Part shown: in pieces, positions 17,330 through 27,118 of the stretch
How positions within the stretch are numbered: position 1 is the stretch's first letter
Layout of the letters: each line of letters begins with the position of its first letter
Origin: Riemerella columbipharyngis
GTDB taxonomy: Bacteria; Bacteroidota; Bacteroidia; Flavobacteriales; Weeksellaceae
Length of the DNA: 64,000 nt
Direction: 5' to 3'
Assembly: GCF_900101995.1 (NCBI RefSeq)
Contig: NZ_FNAS01000002.1
Span: 156,105-220,104 of the forward strand
Translations under genes and position numbers: made by a program
Notes under the pieces: model-generated
What the model was told of the DNA's origin: nothing
Database searches by the model: none
The model's input: only the letters and a program-made list of their open reading frames with translations

Positions 17330-18568
17330 TTACTCCTCTTCAAATTCTTCTTGAAGAATTCGTTTAACTTCTTCTATCGTTTCTTCTTCTAAGTCTGTAA
17401 GACGAACTAACGCATCGTTATCTTTGTCTATAATACTCTTAGCGGTATCCAAACCTACTTTTTTGAAGATATCGATAATCCATTTCTCTATTTCGTCTGA
17501 GAACTCGTCCAGTTCCACATCATCATCTTCCGCTGCTTCTCTGTAAACATCTATATCATATCCCGACAGCCACGAAGCCAATTTGATATTCTGTCCTTGC
17601 TTACCGATGACTTTGGCAATTTCCTCAGACGGGGTATAGACTAAAGCTCTATTTTCAGCTTCGTCAATTTCTATTTTATTAATGGTCACATTCCCCAAAG
17701 CTCTTTTGAGCAACAATTCGGGATTTTTAGACCACTGAATAACATCTATGTTTTCGTTTCTCAATTCTCTTACCACACCGTGAATACGAGAACCTTTCAC
17801 CCCCACGCAAGCGCCCACAGGGTCTATTCTATCATCGTAGGCATCTACGGCTATTTTGGCTTTCTCACCCGGTATTCTCGCTACTTTTTTAAGGATAATA
17901 GTACCATCTTGAATTTCAGGAATTTCCAAATCCAAAAGCTTTTCTAAGAATTTCGGCGAAGTTCTAGATACGATGATTTGAGGCTTGCTCCCTTTGAAAT
18001 CAACACTTTCTATTACCGCTCTTACATTATCGCTTTTTCTGAAAAAATCAGACGAGATTTGGTTTTCTTTTGGAAGTATAAACTCATTCCCCTCGTCGTC
18101 CAATAAAATTACATGCTTGTAGCGGATATGATGCACTTCTCCTACCATAATTTCCCCTATCCTATCTCTAAACTGCTGATAAAGATGAGCATTGTGATAC
18201 TCTTGTATTTTTGTAGCTAAAATTTGTTTAAGCGTAAGAATACTTCTTCTCCCCAACTGGGAAATTTTGATTTCTTGCGTAAAATCCTCTCCTACCTCAA
18301 AGGTTTCATCTATTTTCCGAGCTTCGGATATTTCTATTTCCAAGTCATCATCTTCGGACATTTCATCTTCCACGATGGTTTTATTAAGAAATATCTGAAA
18401 ATCTCCTTTATCCGGATTTACAATTACCGTAAAATGATCATCAGAATCATATCTTTTTCTAAGAAGCGTTTTCAAAGAATCTTCAATAATCGCCATAAGG
18501 TCTACTTTACTTATATTCTTTTCTTCTTTGAAATCTCCGAATGCTTCTATTAAGGCTAAATTATCCAT
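17330..18568 (-). CDS. nusA: Transcription termination/antitermination factor NusA
   Basis: 412 aa, the short Bacteroidetes form without the C-terminal acidic repeats of E. coli. Order: N-terminal RNAP-binding domain (IEAFGDFKEEKNISKVDLM), an S1 domain (IMVGEVHHIRYKHVILLDDEGNEF), then two KH domains. The KH motifs are seen in DPVGACVGVKGSRIHGVVRE and IAKVIGKQGQNIKLASWLSG. An acidic C-terminal tail ends EEFEEE. NusA controls pausing, termination and antitermination. It lies 50 nt downstream of rimP. Confidence 0.96.
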   Translation of the reverse strand: MDNLALIEAFGDFKEEKNISKVDLMAIIEDSLKTLLRKRYDSDDHFTVIVNPDKGDFQIFLNKTIVEDEMSEDDDLEIEISEARKIDETFEVGEDFTQEIKISQLGRRSILTLKQILATKIQEYHNAHLYQQFRDRIGEIMVGEVHHIRYKHVILLDDEGNEFILPKENQISSDFFRKSDNVRAVIESVDFKGSKPQIIVSRTSPKFLEKLLDLEIPEIQDGTIILKKVARIPGEKAKIAVDAYDDRIDPVGACVGVKGSRIHGVVRELRNENIDVIQWSKNPELLLKRALGNVTINKIEIDEAENRALVYTPSEEIAKVIGKQGQNIKLASWLSGYDIDVYREAAEDDDVELDEFSDEIEKWIIDIFKKVGLDTAKSIIDKDNDALVRLTDLEEETIEEVKRILQEEFEEE

Positions 18569-18618
18569 TTATAAAATCTTTTATTTAATTACTAAACAAG
18601 CAATAATGCTCTATTTAT

Positions 18619-19086
18619 CTAAAATTTAACTATTACTAATGCTTTTTTAATTTCTGACAGCAGCACCTCTCTTTCTTCCATCACATCTACCTTTCCCTTA
18701 CCTACCTCCTTAGGCTTTCTATATCTAAGGATCAAGATAATACGATCTTCTTCTACCTTCGCCAGTTCGCCCTGTATTTTAGAAGAATCCTGCATCAAGA
18801 GTTCCAATTCTCTGCCTATATTCTTTTTGTATTGTCTAATTTGGGTAAGAGGCTCCGAAAGCCCCGCAGACATCACCTGAAGACCGAAATCGTGCTCCTC
18901 TCTGTCCATATTAAATTCTATGGCTCTACTGGCATCTAAACAATCTTGGATAGAAATCCCATTGTCCCCATCTAAAATAATCACCACATTATCTCCTGCT
19001 GATATTTTCATATCAATAAGAAACAAATCTGGTCTTTCCTCCAAAAAGGTTTCTAATAGCTGCTTTATTTGCGTTTCAAATTCCAT
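18619..19086 (-). CDS. rimP: Ribosome maturation factor RimP
   Basis: 155 aa, required for maturation of the 30S subunit. The N-terminal alpha/beta domain holds VIILDGDNGISIQDCLDASR (about 31-50) and the characteristic YELQVMSAGLSEPLT-type segment appears as HDFGLQVMSAGLSEPLT at about 65-81. A C-terminal SH3-like domain follows (IQGELAKVEEDRIILILRY). First gene of the conserved rimP-nusA-infB operon. The leader carries a promoter-proximal terminator hairpin. Confidence 0.95.
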   Translation of the reverse strand: MEFETQIKQLLETFLEERPDLFLIDMKISAGDNVVIILDGDNGISIQDCLDASRAIEFNMDREEHDFGLQVMSAGLSEPLTQIRQYKKNIGRELELLMQDSSKIQGELAKVEEDRIILILRYRKPKEVGKGKVDVMEEREVLLSEIKKALVIVKF

Positions 19087-19106
19087 TTTTTTAAATTATT
19101 TTAGGC

Positions 19107-19136
19107 TACAAAAAAAGGCTTTCTTCCGAAGCCTTT
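19107..19136 (-). terminator. Promoter-proximal terminator/attenuator in the rimP leader
   Basis: Minus-strand hairpin: AAAGGCTT (19136-19129), 7-nt loop, AAGCCTTT (19121-19114), followed by a U run. It lies between the -7 box (19161-19168) and the rimP start (19086). No minus-strand gene exists between parE and rimP, so the only transcript it could end is the rimP-nusA-infB leader. That suggests attenuation control of this operon. Confidence 0.6.
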
Positions 19137-19160
19137 CCATTCACTATCCTAAATCTTCTG

Positions 19161-19168
19161 CAAAGATA
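19161..19168 (-). promoter_or_regulatory. -7 box for rimP-nusA-infB
   Basis: TATCTTTG on the minus strand. Predicted start near 19154 gives a leader of about 68 nt containing the terminator hairpin. Confidence 0.55.
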
Positions 19169-19396
19169 TGGCTTTTTTTTAATCTCCACAAATATTTACC
19201 CAAAGGATTTCCTTCTCATACTCAAAAGAATATCATACGCTCAAAATTCAGATATCAAAATAAACATCGTTTAGCAAATAAAAACCACTATAAACAACAT
19301 TACAAAACCACAAAAATCAATAACAAACAAAATAATACATTGTAACTAAAAAAAAGAAACAATAATAAATAGTAATCTCATTTAACTACTTTTTTG

Positions 19397-19404
19397 TACT
19401 TTTG
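19397..19404 (+). promoter_or_regulatory. -7 box for parE
   Basis: TACTTTTG, 30 nt before the parE ATG at 19435. Confidence 0.5.
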
Positions 19405-19434
19405 TAAAGAATTGGATTTTTAGGCAAAAAACAG

Positions 19435-21282
19435 ATGAGCGAAACTAAACCTATTTATTCGGAAGACAATATCCGAACGCTGGATTGGCAGGAGCATATT
19501 AGACTAAGACCCGGTATGTACATTGGGAAATTAGGCGACGGCTCCTCTGCTGATGACGGCATATACATTCTTCTGAAAGAAATAATAGACAACTCTATCG
19601 ATGAATTCCGAATGAAATCCGGAAAAAAAATAGAGATAAAATTAGACGAGAAAACCGTTACCATAAGAGACTTCGGTAGAGGTATCCCCTTAGGAAAAAT
19701 GGTAGATGCCGTCTCTAAAATGAATACGGGAGGGAAATACGACAGCAAAGCCTTCAAAAAATCCGTAGGGCTAAATGGTGTGGGTACAAAAGCGGTAAAT
19801 GCACTTTCCGACTATTTCCGAGTAAAATCCGTGCGAGATGGCAAAGCTAAAGTAGCCGAATTTTCCAAAGGGGTTATCACAGAAGAGCATTCGGAAGTGG
19901 AGTCCTCTGAAAGAAATGGAACAGAAATCACCTTTATCCCCGACCACGAAATATTCTTAAACTTTAAATTCAGAAAAGAATATATTGAGCGGATGCTTAG
20001 GAATTACGCTTATCTTAATCCCGGATTAAAAATCGTGTTCAACGGAGAAACTTACTTTTCTGAAAATGGACTAAAAGACCTTCTGGAAGAGAACTTAGAA
20101 GACGATATCCTCTACCCTATCATCCATCTAAAAGCGGAGGATATAGAAGTAGCCATTACCCACTCGGACAAATCGCAATCCGAAAGTTATTTTTCTTTTG
20201 TCAACGGACAGAACACCACACAAGGCGGAACACACCTCAACGCTTTTAGAGAAGCCTATGTAAAGACTATTCGTGAGTTTTTTAATAAAAACTTTGATGC
20301 TGCTGATATTCGAAAATCGATCATTGCCGCTATCTCCGTTAATGTAGAAGAACCCGTTTTTGAGTCTCAGACCAAAACCAAACTCGGCTCTAATGATATG
20401 GGACCCAATGGTCCTACGGTAAGGACATTTGTAGTGGATTTTCTCAAAACCAAGCTCGATAATTTCCTGCACAAAAACACCGAAATTGCCGAAGTGGTAC
20501 AAAAGAAAATTCTCACTTCCGAAAAGGAGAGAAAAGAACTTTCCGGAATACAAAAATTAGCACGAGAAAGAGCTAAGAAGGTATCTCTCCATAACAAAAA
20601 ACTAAGAGACTGCCGCCAGCACTACAACGACCAAAAAGCAGAACGAAAGTCTGAGTCTCAAATTTTCATAACAGAAGGAGATTCGGCATCAGGGTCTATT
20701 ACAAAATCTCGAGATGTAGAAACACAAGCCGTATTCTCTCTGAAAGGTAAGCCGCTGAACTGCTATGGGCTAACCAAAAGAGTGGTCTATGAAAACGAAG
20801 AATTTAATCTGCTACAAGCCGCTCTTAACATTGAAGACAGCTTAGAAGATTTAAGGTATAATCAAGTCATTATTGCAACTGATGCCGATGTGGACGGAAT
20901 GCACATAAGACTGCTGATGATTACTTTCTTCCTGCAATTTTTTCCGGATTTAATAAAGAATGGGCATCTGCACATTTTGCAAACCCCTCTATTCCGTGTA
21001 AGAAACAAAAAAGAAACACGCTACTGCTATACAGAGGAAGAACGACTGAAGGCCCTAAACGAACTTGGCAAAAACCCTGAAATAACACGCTTCAAAGGGC
21101 TTGGAGAAATTTCCCCTGAAGAGTTTAGGCATTTCATAGGTAAAGATATTCGTCTGGAGCCTGTAGTTCTTGGCAAAGACCAAACCATAGAGCAGCTTTT
21201 GGATTTTTATATGGGTAAAAACACTCCAGAAAGACAGCAGTTCATATTAGAAAACCTTATTTTAGAAGACACTGATATATAA
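19435..21282 (+). CDS. parE: DNA topoisomerase IV subunit B
   Basis: 615-aa GHKL ATPase subunit of topoisomerase IV, which decatenates and relaxes DNA. Signatures: [13 protein letters not shown] (about 22-34), ATP-binding IIDNSIDE and DFGRGIP, ATP-lid [14 protein letters not shown], and the TOPRIM block [16 protein letters not shown] plus [14 protein letters not shown]. The C-terminus [20 protein letters not shown] is the usual one. It is assigned to topo IV rather than gyrase because of length and because parC follows, although two small genes lie between them. Confidence 0.92.
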   Translation: MSETKPIYSEDNIRTLDWQEHIRLRPGMYIGKLGDGSSADDGIYILLKEIIDNSIDEFRMKSGKKIEIKLDEKTVTIRDFGRGIPLGKMVDAVSKMNTGGKYDSKAFKKSVGLNGVGTKAVNALSDYFRVKSVRDGKAKVAEFSKGVITEEHSEVESSERNGTEITFIPDHEIFLNFKFRKEYIERMLRNYAYLNPGLKIVFNGETYFSENGLKDLLEENLEDDILYPIIHLKAEDIEVAITHSDKSQSESYFSFVNGQNTTQGGTHLNAFREAYVKTIREFFNKNFDAADIRKSIIAAISVNVEEPVFESQTKTKLGSNDMGPNGPTVRTFVVDFLKTKLDNFLHKNTEIAEVVQKKILTSEKERKELSGIQKLARERAKKVSLHNKKLRDCRQHYNDQKAERKSESQIFITEGDSASGSITKSRDVETQAVFSLKGKPLNCYGLTKRVVYENEEFNLLQAALNIEDSLEDLRYNQVIIATDADVDGMHIRLLMITFFLQFFPDLIKNGHLHILQTPLFRVRNKKETRYCYTEEERLKALNELGKNPEITRFKGLGEISPEEFRHFIGKDIRLEPVVLGKDQTIEQLLDFYMGKNTPERQQFILENLILEDTDI

Positions 21283-21298
21283 CATTTAAACCAACAAA

Positions 21299-21805
21299 AT
21301 GAGATTAAGCAACCGCAAAAAAGCACCTTTGTTCCGTTTTTATTTTACTTTCATCAATGTAATATCTATAATGTGTCTCATTGTATACATACTTGATATT
21401 TCTCTTATATCTTTTATGGGAAACTGGAAATTTTTTCTCATAATAATCCCTACACTATTGTACTTCATATTCTATATAAAAGGTAAACAAATTTTTGAGT
21501 ATGACAGTGACGGAGAGGCTGTAATGTTCATCAATAAAAGTATCTCCATTATTTTCAATAAAGAAACAAAAGATGAATTCCCTAAATACAAATTACATTC
21601 TTTTGAGTTTTTTAATGCATTATTTTTTAAAAGATTGTTTATAAAAGTAAACAGCAAAACAGAAAAAGTCATTCTATTGAAATACGATATCTCGTATCTA
21701 ACCAAAAGGGAAATTAGAGATTTGAAAATTTCATTAAAAAAGATTGTATGTAACAATAATAATAAAGAAAATATTGGCTATGACAAACCGAAAAAAAGAA
21801 ATTAA
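21299..21805 (+). CDS. Two-TM membrane protein, unknown function
   Basis: 168 aa, unrecognised. Basic start (MRLSNRKKAPLFRFYF), then two adjacent membrane helices at about 14-36 and 40-58, so both ends are cytoplasmic. The soluble part (60-168) has alternating hydrophobic/charged strands (FEYDSDGEAVMFIN, then KVNSKTEKVILLKYDIS), loosely recalling bacterial PH-like domains; that is a guess. It starts 16 nt after parE and its end overlaps the next gene by 26 nt. It is AT-richer than parE. parE and parC are usually adjacent, so this pair looks like an insertion. Confidence 0.6.
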   Translation: MRLSNRKKAPLFRFYFTFINVISIMCLIVYILDISLISFMGNWKFFLIIIPTLLYFIFYIKGKQIFEYDSDGEAVMFINKSISIIFNKETKDEFPKYKLHSFEFFNALFFKRLFIKVNSKTEKVILLKYDISYLTKREIRDLKISLKKIVCNNNNKENIGYDKPKKRN

Positions 21806-22190
21806 CTCAATTTTATCATTAAAAATAGAAGAAATTTATTTACTGTCAATAAAAAGAATTGCTGAATACGAGGAAGTTTGGATTTTAGATGATGATGGAA
21901 TATTAACTTATGGTGATGAAGAGCAAATATACTTCCCTATTTGGCCTGAAAAAATCTTTGCAGAATTAAATGCCATCAATGAGTGGGAAGCAGCTCAACC
22001 TTATAGCATTCCATTAGAAGAATTTTTATTGGATTTTATTCCAAATTTAATTGAAAACAATTACTTTTTATCTGTTTTCCCTAGAGAAAATGCAGAGAAT
22101 TTTATTGTTCATCCCAAGGATTTTGCTAGAGATATCAATGAGTATATTGATGAATATTTCGGCGAAAGTTATGAATTAACATATTTATAA
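21780..22190 (+). CDS. DUF2750-like protein
   Basis: 136 aa from ATG 21780; an upstream TTG frame start is less likely. Acidic, globular and without membrane segments. The layout matches DUF2750 as I know it: a Y/F-x-V-W hydrophobic strand (YEEVWILDDDGILTYGDEEQ), a P-x-W-P motif (YFPIWPEKIFAELN), then WEAAQPYSIPLEEFLLDFIP. DUF2750 proteins have no established function but occur often as small genomic hitchhikers, sometimes near immunity-type genes. It overlaps the end of the membrane-protein gene, implying coupling. Confidence 0.65.
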   Translation: MTNRKKEINSILSLKIEEIYLLSIKRIAEYEEVWILDDDGILTYGDEEQIYFPIWPEKIFAELNAINEWEAAQPYSIPLEEFLLDFIPNLIENNYFLSVFPRENAENFIVHPKDFARDINEYIDEYFGESYELTYL

Positions 22191-22255
22191 AATTTTAGGG
22201 GTTATATTAGATAACGACTAAAACTCAATTTAGAATTATTTATGCTGATATCTAC

Positions 22256-22340
22256 TGTAGTTATGATGCATTTGATGTGAGTAAACTTAGCTATTTTCTC
22301 ATCAATCACAGTCTACATTTTACTAAACATCATAACTACA
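22256..22340. repeat. 85-bp element with perfect 13-bp terminal inverted repeats
   Basis: TGTAGTTATGATG at 22256-22268 is exactly complementary to CATCATAACTACA at 22328-22340. The interior shows further weaker complementarity, so the whole may fold as one long hairpin. It lies between the DUF2750 gene and parC. It could be a small MITE-like element, a terminator or a parC leader structure. Confidence 0.5.
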
Positions 22341-22392
22341 TAAAAAGAAAACAAAGAATAGAAAGTTTTTAATTTTATTTGAGCTAAATTAA

Positions 22393-24951
22393 ATGAAAGA
22401 GCAAAACAGCCATAAAGAAGAAACATTAAAAAAACTGTCAGGATTATACAAAGATTGGTTTTTAGACTACGCATCTTATGTTATCTTAGATCGTGCCATT
22501 CCTTCTATATACGATGGCTTCAAGCCCGTACAAAGAAGAATAATGCACTCTATGAGAGAGCTGGAAGACGGTAGATACAATAAAGTGGCCAATATCGTGG
22601 GAAATACGATGAAATATCACCCTCACGGTGATGCTTCCATCACAGATGCTATGGTTCAGATTGGACAAAAAGAACTTCTCATTGACACTCAGGGGAACTG
22701 GGGAAATATCTATACCGGAGATTCTGCCGCAGCTGCCAGATATATAGAAGCACGACTAACGCCTTTTGCCCTTGAAGTTGTTTTTAATCCTAAAACTACC
22801 CACTGGACAAAATCATACGACGGCAGAAACAACGAACCTATTGATCTTCCTGTAAAATTCCCGCTGCTTCTCGCTCAGGGTGTAGAAGGTATAGGGGTAG
22901 GACTTTCCACTAAAATAATGCCTCACAATTTCAATGAACTTATAGAGGCTTCCATCGCACATTTGAAAGGGAAAAAATTTGAGCTCTATCCGGATTTTAT
23001 GACCGGAGGTATGCTGGATGTGAGCAATTATAATGACGGAGAACGCGGCGGAAGACTACGCTCAAGAGCAAAAATTATTCAAAAGGATAAACATACTCTT
23101 TGCATCACAGAGCTGCCCTATGGCATTACCACCGGCAATCTGATTGATAAAATCATCAAAGCCAATGAGAAGGGTAAAATTAAAATCAAAAAAATAGAGG
23201 ATAATACTTCGGATGAGGTAGAGATAAATATACACCTGAATAATGATGTTTCGCCCGATAAGATGATAGATGCACTCTATGCTTTTACAGACTGCGAAAT
23301 ATCCATATCACCGAATGCCTGCGTCATTGTAGGAGATAAACCAATGTTTCTTTCGGTCTCTGAAATTCTTAAACAAAATACAGACTTTACGGTTTCTTTA
23401 TTGAAAAAAGAATTAGAAATAGAGCTCGGAGAGTTAGAGGAGAAATGGCACTTTGCATCATTAGAGAAAATTTTTATCGAAAACGAACTCTACCAAGAAA
23501 TCAAAGGAAAAGACAGCAAAGAAGCCGTCTATGATGCCATTGGAAAAGCCTTGGAGCCTTTTACCAAAAACTTAATGCGTGCCGTGGCTACGGAGGATAT
23601 TATCCGCCTTACAGAACTTCCTTTTATGCGAATTTCCAGATATGACAGGGATAAAGCTTTGGAGAATATAGCCGCTTTGGAGGGGAAAATGGAACAGGTG
23701 AAATACCACCTGGACAACCTAATCGCCTTCGCCATCGATTACTTCAAAAACATACAAAAAAAATACGGCAAAGGGAAAGAAAGACGCACAGAGCTTAGAA
23801 TATTTGACACTATTGATGCGACCAAAGTAGCCGTAGCCAATGAAAAATTCTATGTTAATCGCACCGAAGGATTTATCGGAACGGCACTCAAAAAAGACGA
23901 ACATGTCTTTGACTGCTCTGATATTGACGACATCATTACATTTAGAAAAGACGGAATAATGCAGATTACAAAAGTAGAGCCTAAAACTTTCGTGGGTAAA
24001 GATATTCTGCATGTAGGCGTCTGGAAAAAGAACGACAGCAGAACGGTCTATAATATGATTTACCGCGAAGGAAAAACAGGGCCTTACTATATGAAACGCT
24101 TTGCCGTAACTTCCATTACAAGAAATACCGAGTATCCTCTCGCATCCGACAAAAAAGGTTCCGAAATTCTCTATTTTTCTGCTAATCCCAACGGAGAAGC
24201 GGAAGTAGTAAGCGTGCTGCTAAAACCAAGTGCCCGAATTCGTAAAAACAAAATAGAGATAGACTTTTCTGATTTAGCCATCAAAGGACGAAATTCCAAA
24301 GGAAATCTCGTTACCAAATATGCTGTAAAAAAAGTAGATTTGAAAGAAGAAGGCGTATCGACATTAGCCCCAAGGAAAATTTGGTTTGACGATACCGTAC
24401 GCCGCCTAAACGCCGAAGGCAGAGGGACGCTGCTTGGCTATTTCAAAGGAGATGACAAAATCCTTACTATTAATACCAAAGGAGAAGCCAGACTTACTTC
24501 TTTTGATTTAATGAACCGTTTTGATGACGAGTATCTTATCCTTGAAAAATGGAACCCTGAACAAGTGGTTTCTTGTATTTACTACGACGGAGAAAAAGAT
24601 ATTTACTATATCAAAAGATTCCTTTTGGAGAACCATCTCAATTCTCAGATTTTTATGCCAAGCGAACACCCTAAATCCTTTGTGGAATTTGTAGGAACTA
24701 CCGACGGCTGCACTGCAGAAATCATTTTTTCTAAAAAGGACAAAGAACCGGAATTCATTAACATTGATGAATTTATTTCCGTAAAAGGAATTAAAGCTAT
24801 GGGAAACCAGTTTATCAAAGAAAAGGTAAAATCTATCAATATGTCTGTTCCGGAAAAAGAGCCTGAAAAAGAACCGGAAGAAATTATTGCTCCTACAAAT
24901 AGCAATGACGAATCCCCCGCAGAAGGTATCATAGGAGATTTATTTGAATAA
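22393..24951 (+). CDS. parC: DNA topoisomerase IV subunit A
   Basis: 852-aa breakage-reunion subunit partnering parE. The start region DWFLDYASYVILDRAIPSIYDG is followed by KPVQRRIMHSM, both conserved in the family. The catalytic tyrosine lies in AAAARYIEARLTPFA (about Tyr118). The quinolone-pocket region reads YHPHGDASITDAMV at about 75-88. C-terminal beta-pinwheel blades are irregular, and the last about 40 residues are an acidic Pro/Glu tail. The preceding 200 bp contain the 13-bp inverted-repeat element, and I see no clear -7 box. Confidence 0.93.
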   Translation: MKEQNSHKEETLKKLSGLYKDWFLDYASYVILDRAIPSIYDGFKPVQRRIMHSMRELEDGRYNKVANIVGNTMKYHPHGDASITDAMVQIGQKELLIDTQGNWGNIYTGDSAAAARYIEARLTPFALEVVFNPKTTHWTKSYDGRNNEPIDLPVKFPLLLAQGVEGIGVGLSTKIMPHNFNELIEASIAHLKGKKFELYPDFMTGGMLDVSNYNDGERGGRLRSRAKIIQKDKHTLCITELPYGITTGNLIDKIIKANEKGKIKIKKIEDNTSDEVEINIHLNNDVSPDKMIDALYAFTDCEISISPNACVIVGDKPMFLSVSEILKQNTDFTVSLLKKELEIELGELEEKWHFASLEKIFIENELYQEIKGKDSKEAVYDAIGKALEPFTKNLMRAVATEDIIRLTELPFMRISRYDRDKALENIAALEGKMEQVKYHLDNLIAFAIDYFKNIQKKYGKGKERRTELRIFDTIDATKVAVANEKFYVNRTEGFIGTALKKDEHVFDCSDIDDIITFRKDGIMQITKVEPKTFVGKDILHVGVWKKNDSRTVYNMIYREGKTGPYYMKRFAVTSITRNTEYPLASDKKGSEILYFSANPNGEAEVVSVLLKPSARIRKNKIEIDFSDLAIKGRNSKGNLVTKYAVKKVDLKEEGVSTLAPRKIWFDDTVRRLNAEGRGTLLGYFKGDDKILTINTKGEARLTSFDLMNRFDDEYLILEKWNPEQVVSCIYYDGEKDIYYIKRFLLENHLNSQIFMPSEHPKSFVEFVGTTDGCTAEIIFSKKDKEPEFINIDEFISVKGIKAMGNQFIKEKVKSINMSVPEKEPEKEPEEIIAPTNSNDESPAEGIIGDLFE

Positions 24952-24961
24952 AAATATAAAT

Positions 24962-25600
24962 ATGACAATAGGTTTTTTAATTATTATTGCGACTTGTATT
25001 ATCTCTTATCAAGGGTTTAACAACCGAGCTTTTTTTGAGAAATATAAATTCAATGTTCAAGATATTACCGTACGGAAAGAATATATCCGTTTGGTGAGTT
25101 CCGGCTTTCTACACGCGGATTGGTCTCATCTTTTTTTCAATATGCTTTCGTTGTATTTTTTTCAAGGTATTGTAGAAACTTATTTTGGGACTATTGGCTT
25201 TTGGGTTATTTACTTCGGTTCAATGATTGCCGGTAACTTTTTCAGCTTGCTCATTTACAAAAACAAACCTTGGTATTCTGCCATTGGGGCTTCCGGTGCT
25301 GTATCAGGAATTATCTTTGCGGCAATTGCGATGGCACCTAATGATATTAATATCAATTTTCTTCCCGGTTGGATTTTCGGGACTCTCTACTTTTCTTATT
25401 CCGTCTATATGATGCTGAACCCTAAACAATGGGATAATCTCGGACATTCTGCCCACCTTGGAGGTGCAGCATTTGGGCTGGTTTATGTTGCTTTATTACG
25501 GACGAATATCGTTATTCAACACTTTTTTTATCTTACTGTAATGACACTACCTCTACTCTATTTATCATACCAAATTTTCATTAACAAAAAAATAAAATAG
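24962..25600 (+). CDS. Rhomboid-family intramembrane serine protease
   Basis: 212 aa from ATG 24962, 10 nt after the parC stop; a TTG start at 24944 would overlap parC. Six membrane helices. The catalytic Ser is in GASGAVSGIIFAA (GxSG) and the catalytic His in HSAHLGGAAFG. The early HADWSHLFFNMLSLYFF segment is the L1/TM2 Asn-containing region of rhomboids. Such enzymes cleave membrane proteins within the bilayer; the substrate is unknown. Probably co-transcribed with parC; a bidirectional terminator follows. Confidence 0.9.
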   Translation: MTIGFLIIIATCIISYQGFNNRAFFEKYKFNVQDITVRKEYIRLVSSGFLHADWSHLFFNMLSLYFFQGIVETYFGTIGFWVIYFGSMIAGNFFSLLIYKNKPWYSAIGASGAVSGIIFAAIAMAPNDININFLPGWIFGTLYFSYSVYMMLNPKQWDNLGHSAHLGGAAFGLVYVALLRTNIVIQHFFYLTVMTLPLLYLSYQIFINKKIK

Positions 25601-25618
25601 CCCTTATCCGCAAATATT

Positions 25619-25650
25619 AAAAAATCCTACTTATAGTGTAGGATTTTTAT
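25619..25650. terminator. Bidirectional terminator between rhomboid gene and pyk
   Basis: Arms AAAATCCTAC (25621-25630) and GTAGGATTTT (25638-25647) with A and T runs on both sides, serving two convergent genes. An outer pair GCAAATAT / ATATTTGC (25610-25617, about 25657-25664) extends the dyad. Confidence 0.8.
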
Positions 25651-25672
25651 GTTCTTATATTTGCAAAAGGGA

Positions 25673-27118
25673 TTATATATTAGACAGACGCAATGTATTG
25701 GTTTTTCCGCCATCGTGTACCGGCATAGCATTAAGATTTACTACAAAATCTCCTTGCCTTACAAATCCATAATTGGTGGCCAGCATATTAACTTGTATAA
25801 TCGTTTCGTCTGTTGTTTTTTGCATATCATAATAATAAGCCCTCACCCCCCATAGGAGATTAAGCATTGTGAGTACTCTTGGGTTCGAACTAAATACCAA
25901 TATATGAGCATCCGGTCTGTGCGATGAAATTTGAAAAGCGGTGTATCCGGAATATGTAAGGGTAATAATGGCTTTTGCAGAAGCACTCTTTGCTATTTTC
26001 ACTGCTGAAAGACAGATTTTCTTGGTAATAAATCTTTCGTCTATACAGCTTACTTCCTTATCTATTATTTCGTTTCTTCTCTTATAGTAATGTGTATTCT
26101 CTGCGTGTCTCACTATCCTTGACATATTTTTTACCACATCTACAGGATATTTCCCTACGGAAGTTTCGCCGGACAGCATCACCGCATCTGCACCGTCTAA
26201 AACGGAATTAGCCACATCATTTACCTCTGCTCTCGTAGGCGTAAGGCTATTGATCATCGTTTCCATCATCTGTGTTGCAATAATGGCTGGTTTAGCGTAT
26301 GCTCTGGCTTTTTTCACCAATGTTTTTTGGATAACAGGTACATCTTCCATCGGTACTTCCACGCCCAAGTCTCCTCTTGCCACCATTATTCCGTCAGCTT
26401 CTTGCAGAATCTCATCTATATTTTCTACACCTTCAGGTTTCTCTATTTTTGCAATAATAGGTGTTCTAAAATTATTTGTGGGATGATTTTTAATCAGCTC
26501 TTTCAAGTCTTTAATATCTTGTGCGTGCCTCACGAAAGACAGAGCAATCCAATCCAATTGTAAATCCAATATAAAATTGGCATCACGGATATCCTTTTCT
26601 GTAAGTGCAGGTAAAGAAATATAAGTATTGGGCAAATTCACTCCTTTCTTAGAGCTCAATGGTCCTCCTTGTATAGTCTCTGCTTTTACGGTATCTACGC
26701 CATTAGTCTCCAATACTTTCAGCATCAGCTTACCATCGTCTATCAATATAGTCTCTCCTACTTTCACATCTTGAGGGAATTTTTTGTATGTCATAAACAC
26801 CCGTGTAGAATCTCCCTCTACTTCTTCATTTGTAAAAGTGAGAATATCTCCAGGATTGAGGTATGAGCCTTCTTTTACGATCCCTATCCTTAGTTTTGGT
26901 CCCTGCAAATCTCCTAAAATAGATACAGCTGTACCGTACTCTTCATTTATTTCTCTAATGATTTCTACATTCCTTCTCACCAGATCATAGTCGGCGTGAG
27001 AAAAATTAATTCTAAAAACATCTACACCCGCTTTTATGAGCTCTACCATTTTTTCTTTGGTAGAACAAGCAGGACCTAATGTCGCTATTATTTTTGTTTT
27101 TTTTAAATCTCTAATCAT
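25673..27118 (-). CDS. pyk: Pyruvate kinase
   Basis: 481 aa from ATG 27118 (IRDLKKTKIIATLGPACS). Last step of glycolysis: phosphoenolpyruvate plus ADP to pyruvate plus ATP. The active-site region is VFRINFSHADYD (about 41-52) and the metal/substrate signature is PIIAKIEKPEGVENIDEI. MVARGDLGVEVP is the family motif, with the effector-domain region DGADAVMLSGETSVGKYP after it. The N-terminal frame overlaps the upstream gene by 8 nt, showing coupling. Last gene of the acpP-fabF-rnc-IPExxxVDY-pyk operon. Confidence 0.96.
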   Translation of the reverse strand: MIRDLKKTKIIATLGPACSTKEKMVELIKAGVDVFRINFSHADYDLVRRNVEIIREINEEYGTAVSILGDLQGPKLRIGIVKEGSYLNPGDILTFTNEEVEGDSTRVFMTYKKFPQDVKVGETILIDDGKLMLKVLETNGVDTVKAETIQGGPLSSKKGVNLPNTYISLPALTEKDIRDANFILDLQLDWIALSFVRHAQDIKDLKELIKNHPTNNFRTPIIAKIEKPEGVENIDEILQEADGIMVARGDLGVEVPMEDVPVIQKTLVKKARAYAKPAIIATQMMETMINSLTPTRAEVNDVANSVLDGADAVMLSGETSVGKYPVDVVKNMSRIVRHAENTHYYKRRNEIIDKEVSCIDERFITKKICLSAVKIAKSASAKAIITLTYSGYTAFQISSHRPDAHILVFSSNPRVLTMLNLLWGVRAYYYDMQKTTDETIIQVNMLATNYGFVRQGDFVVNLNAMPVHDGGKTNTLRLSNI

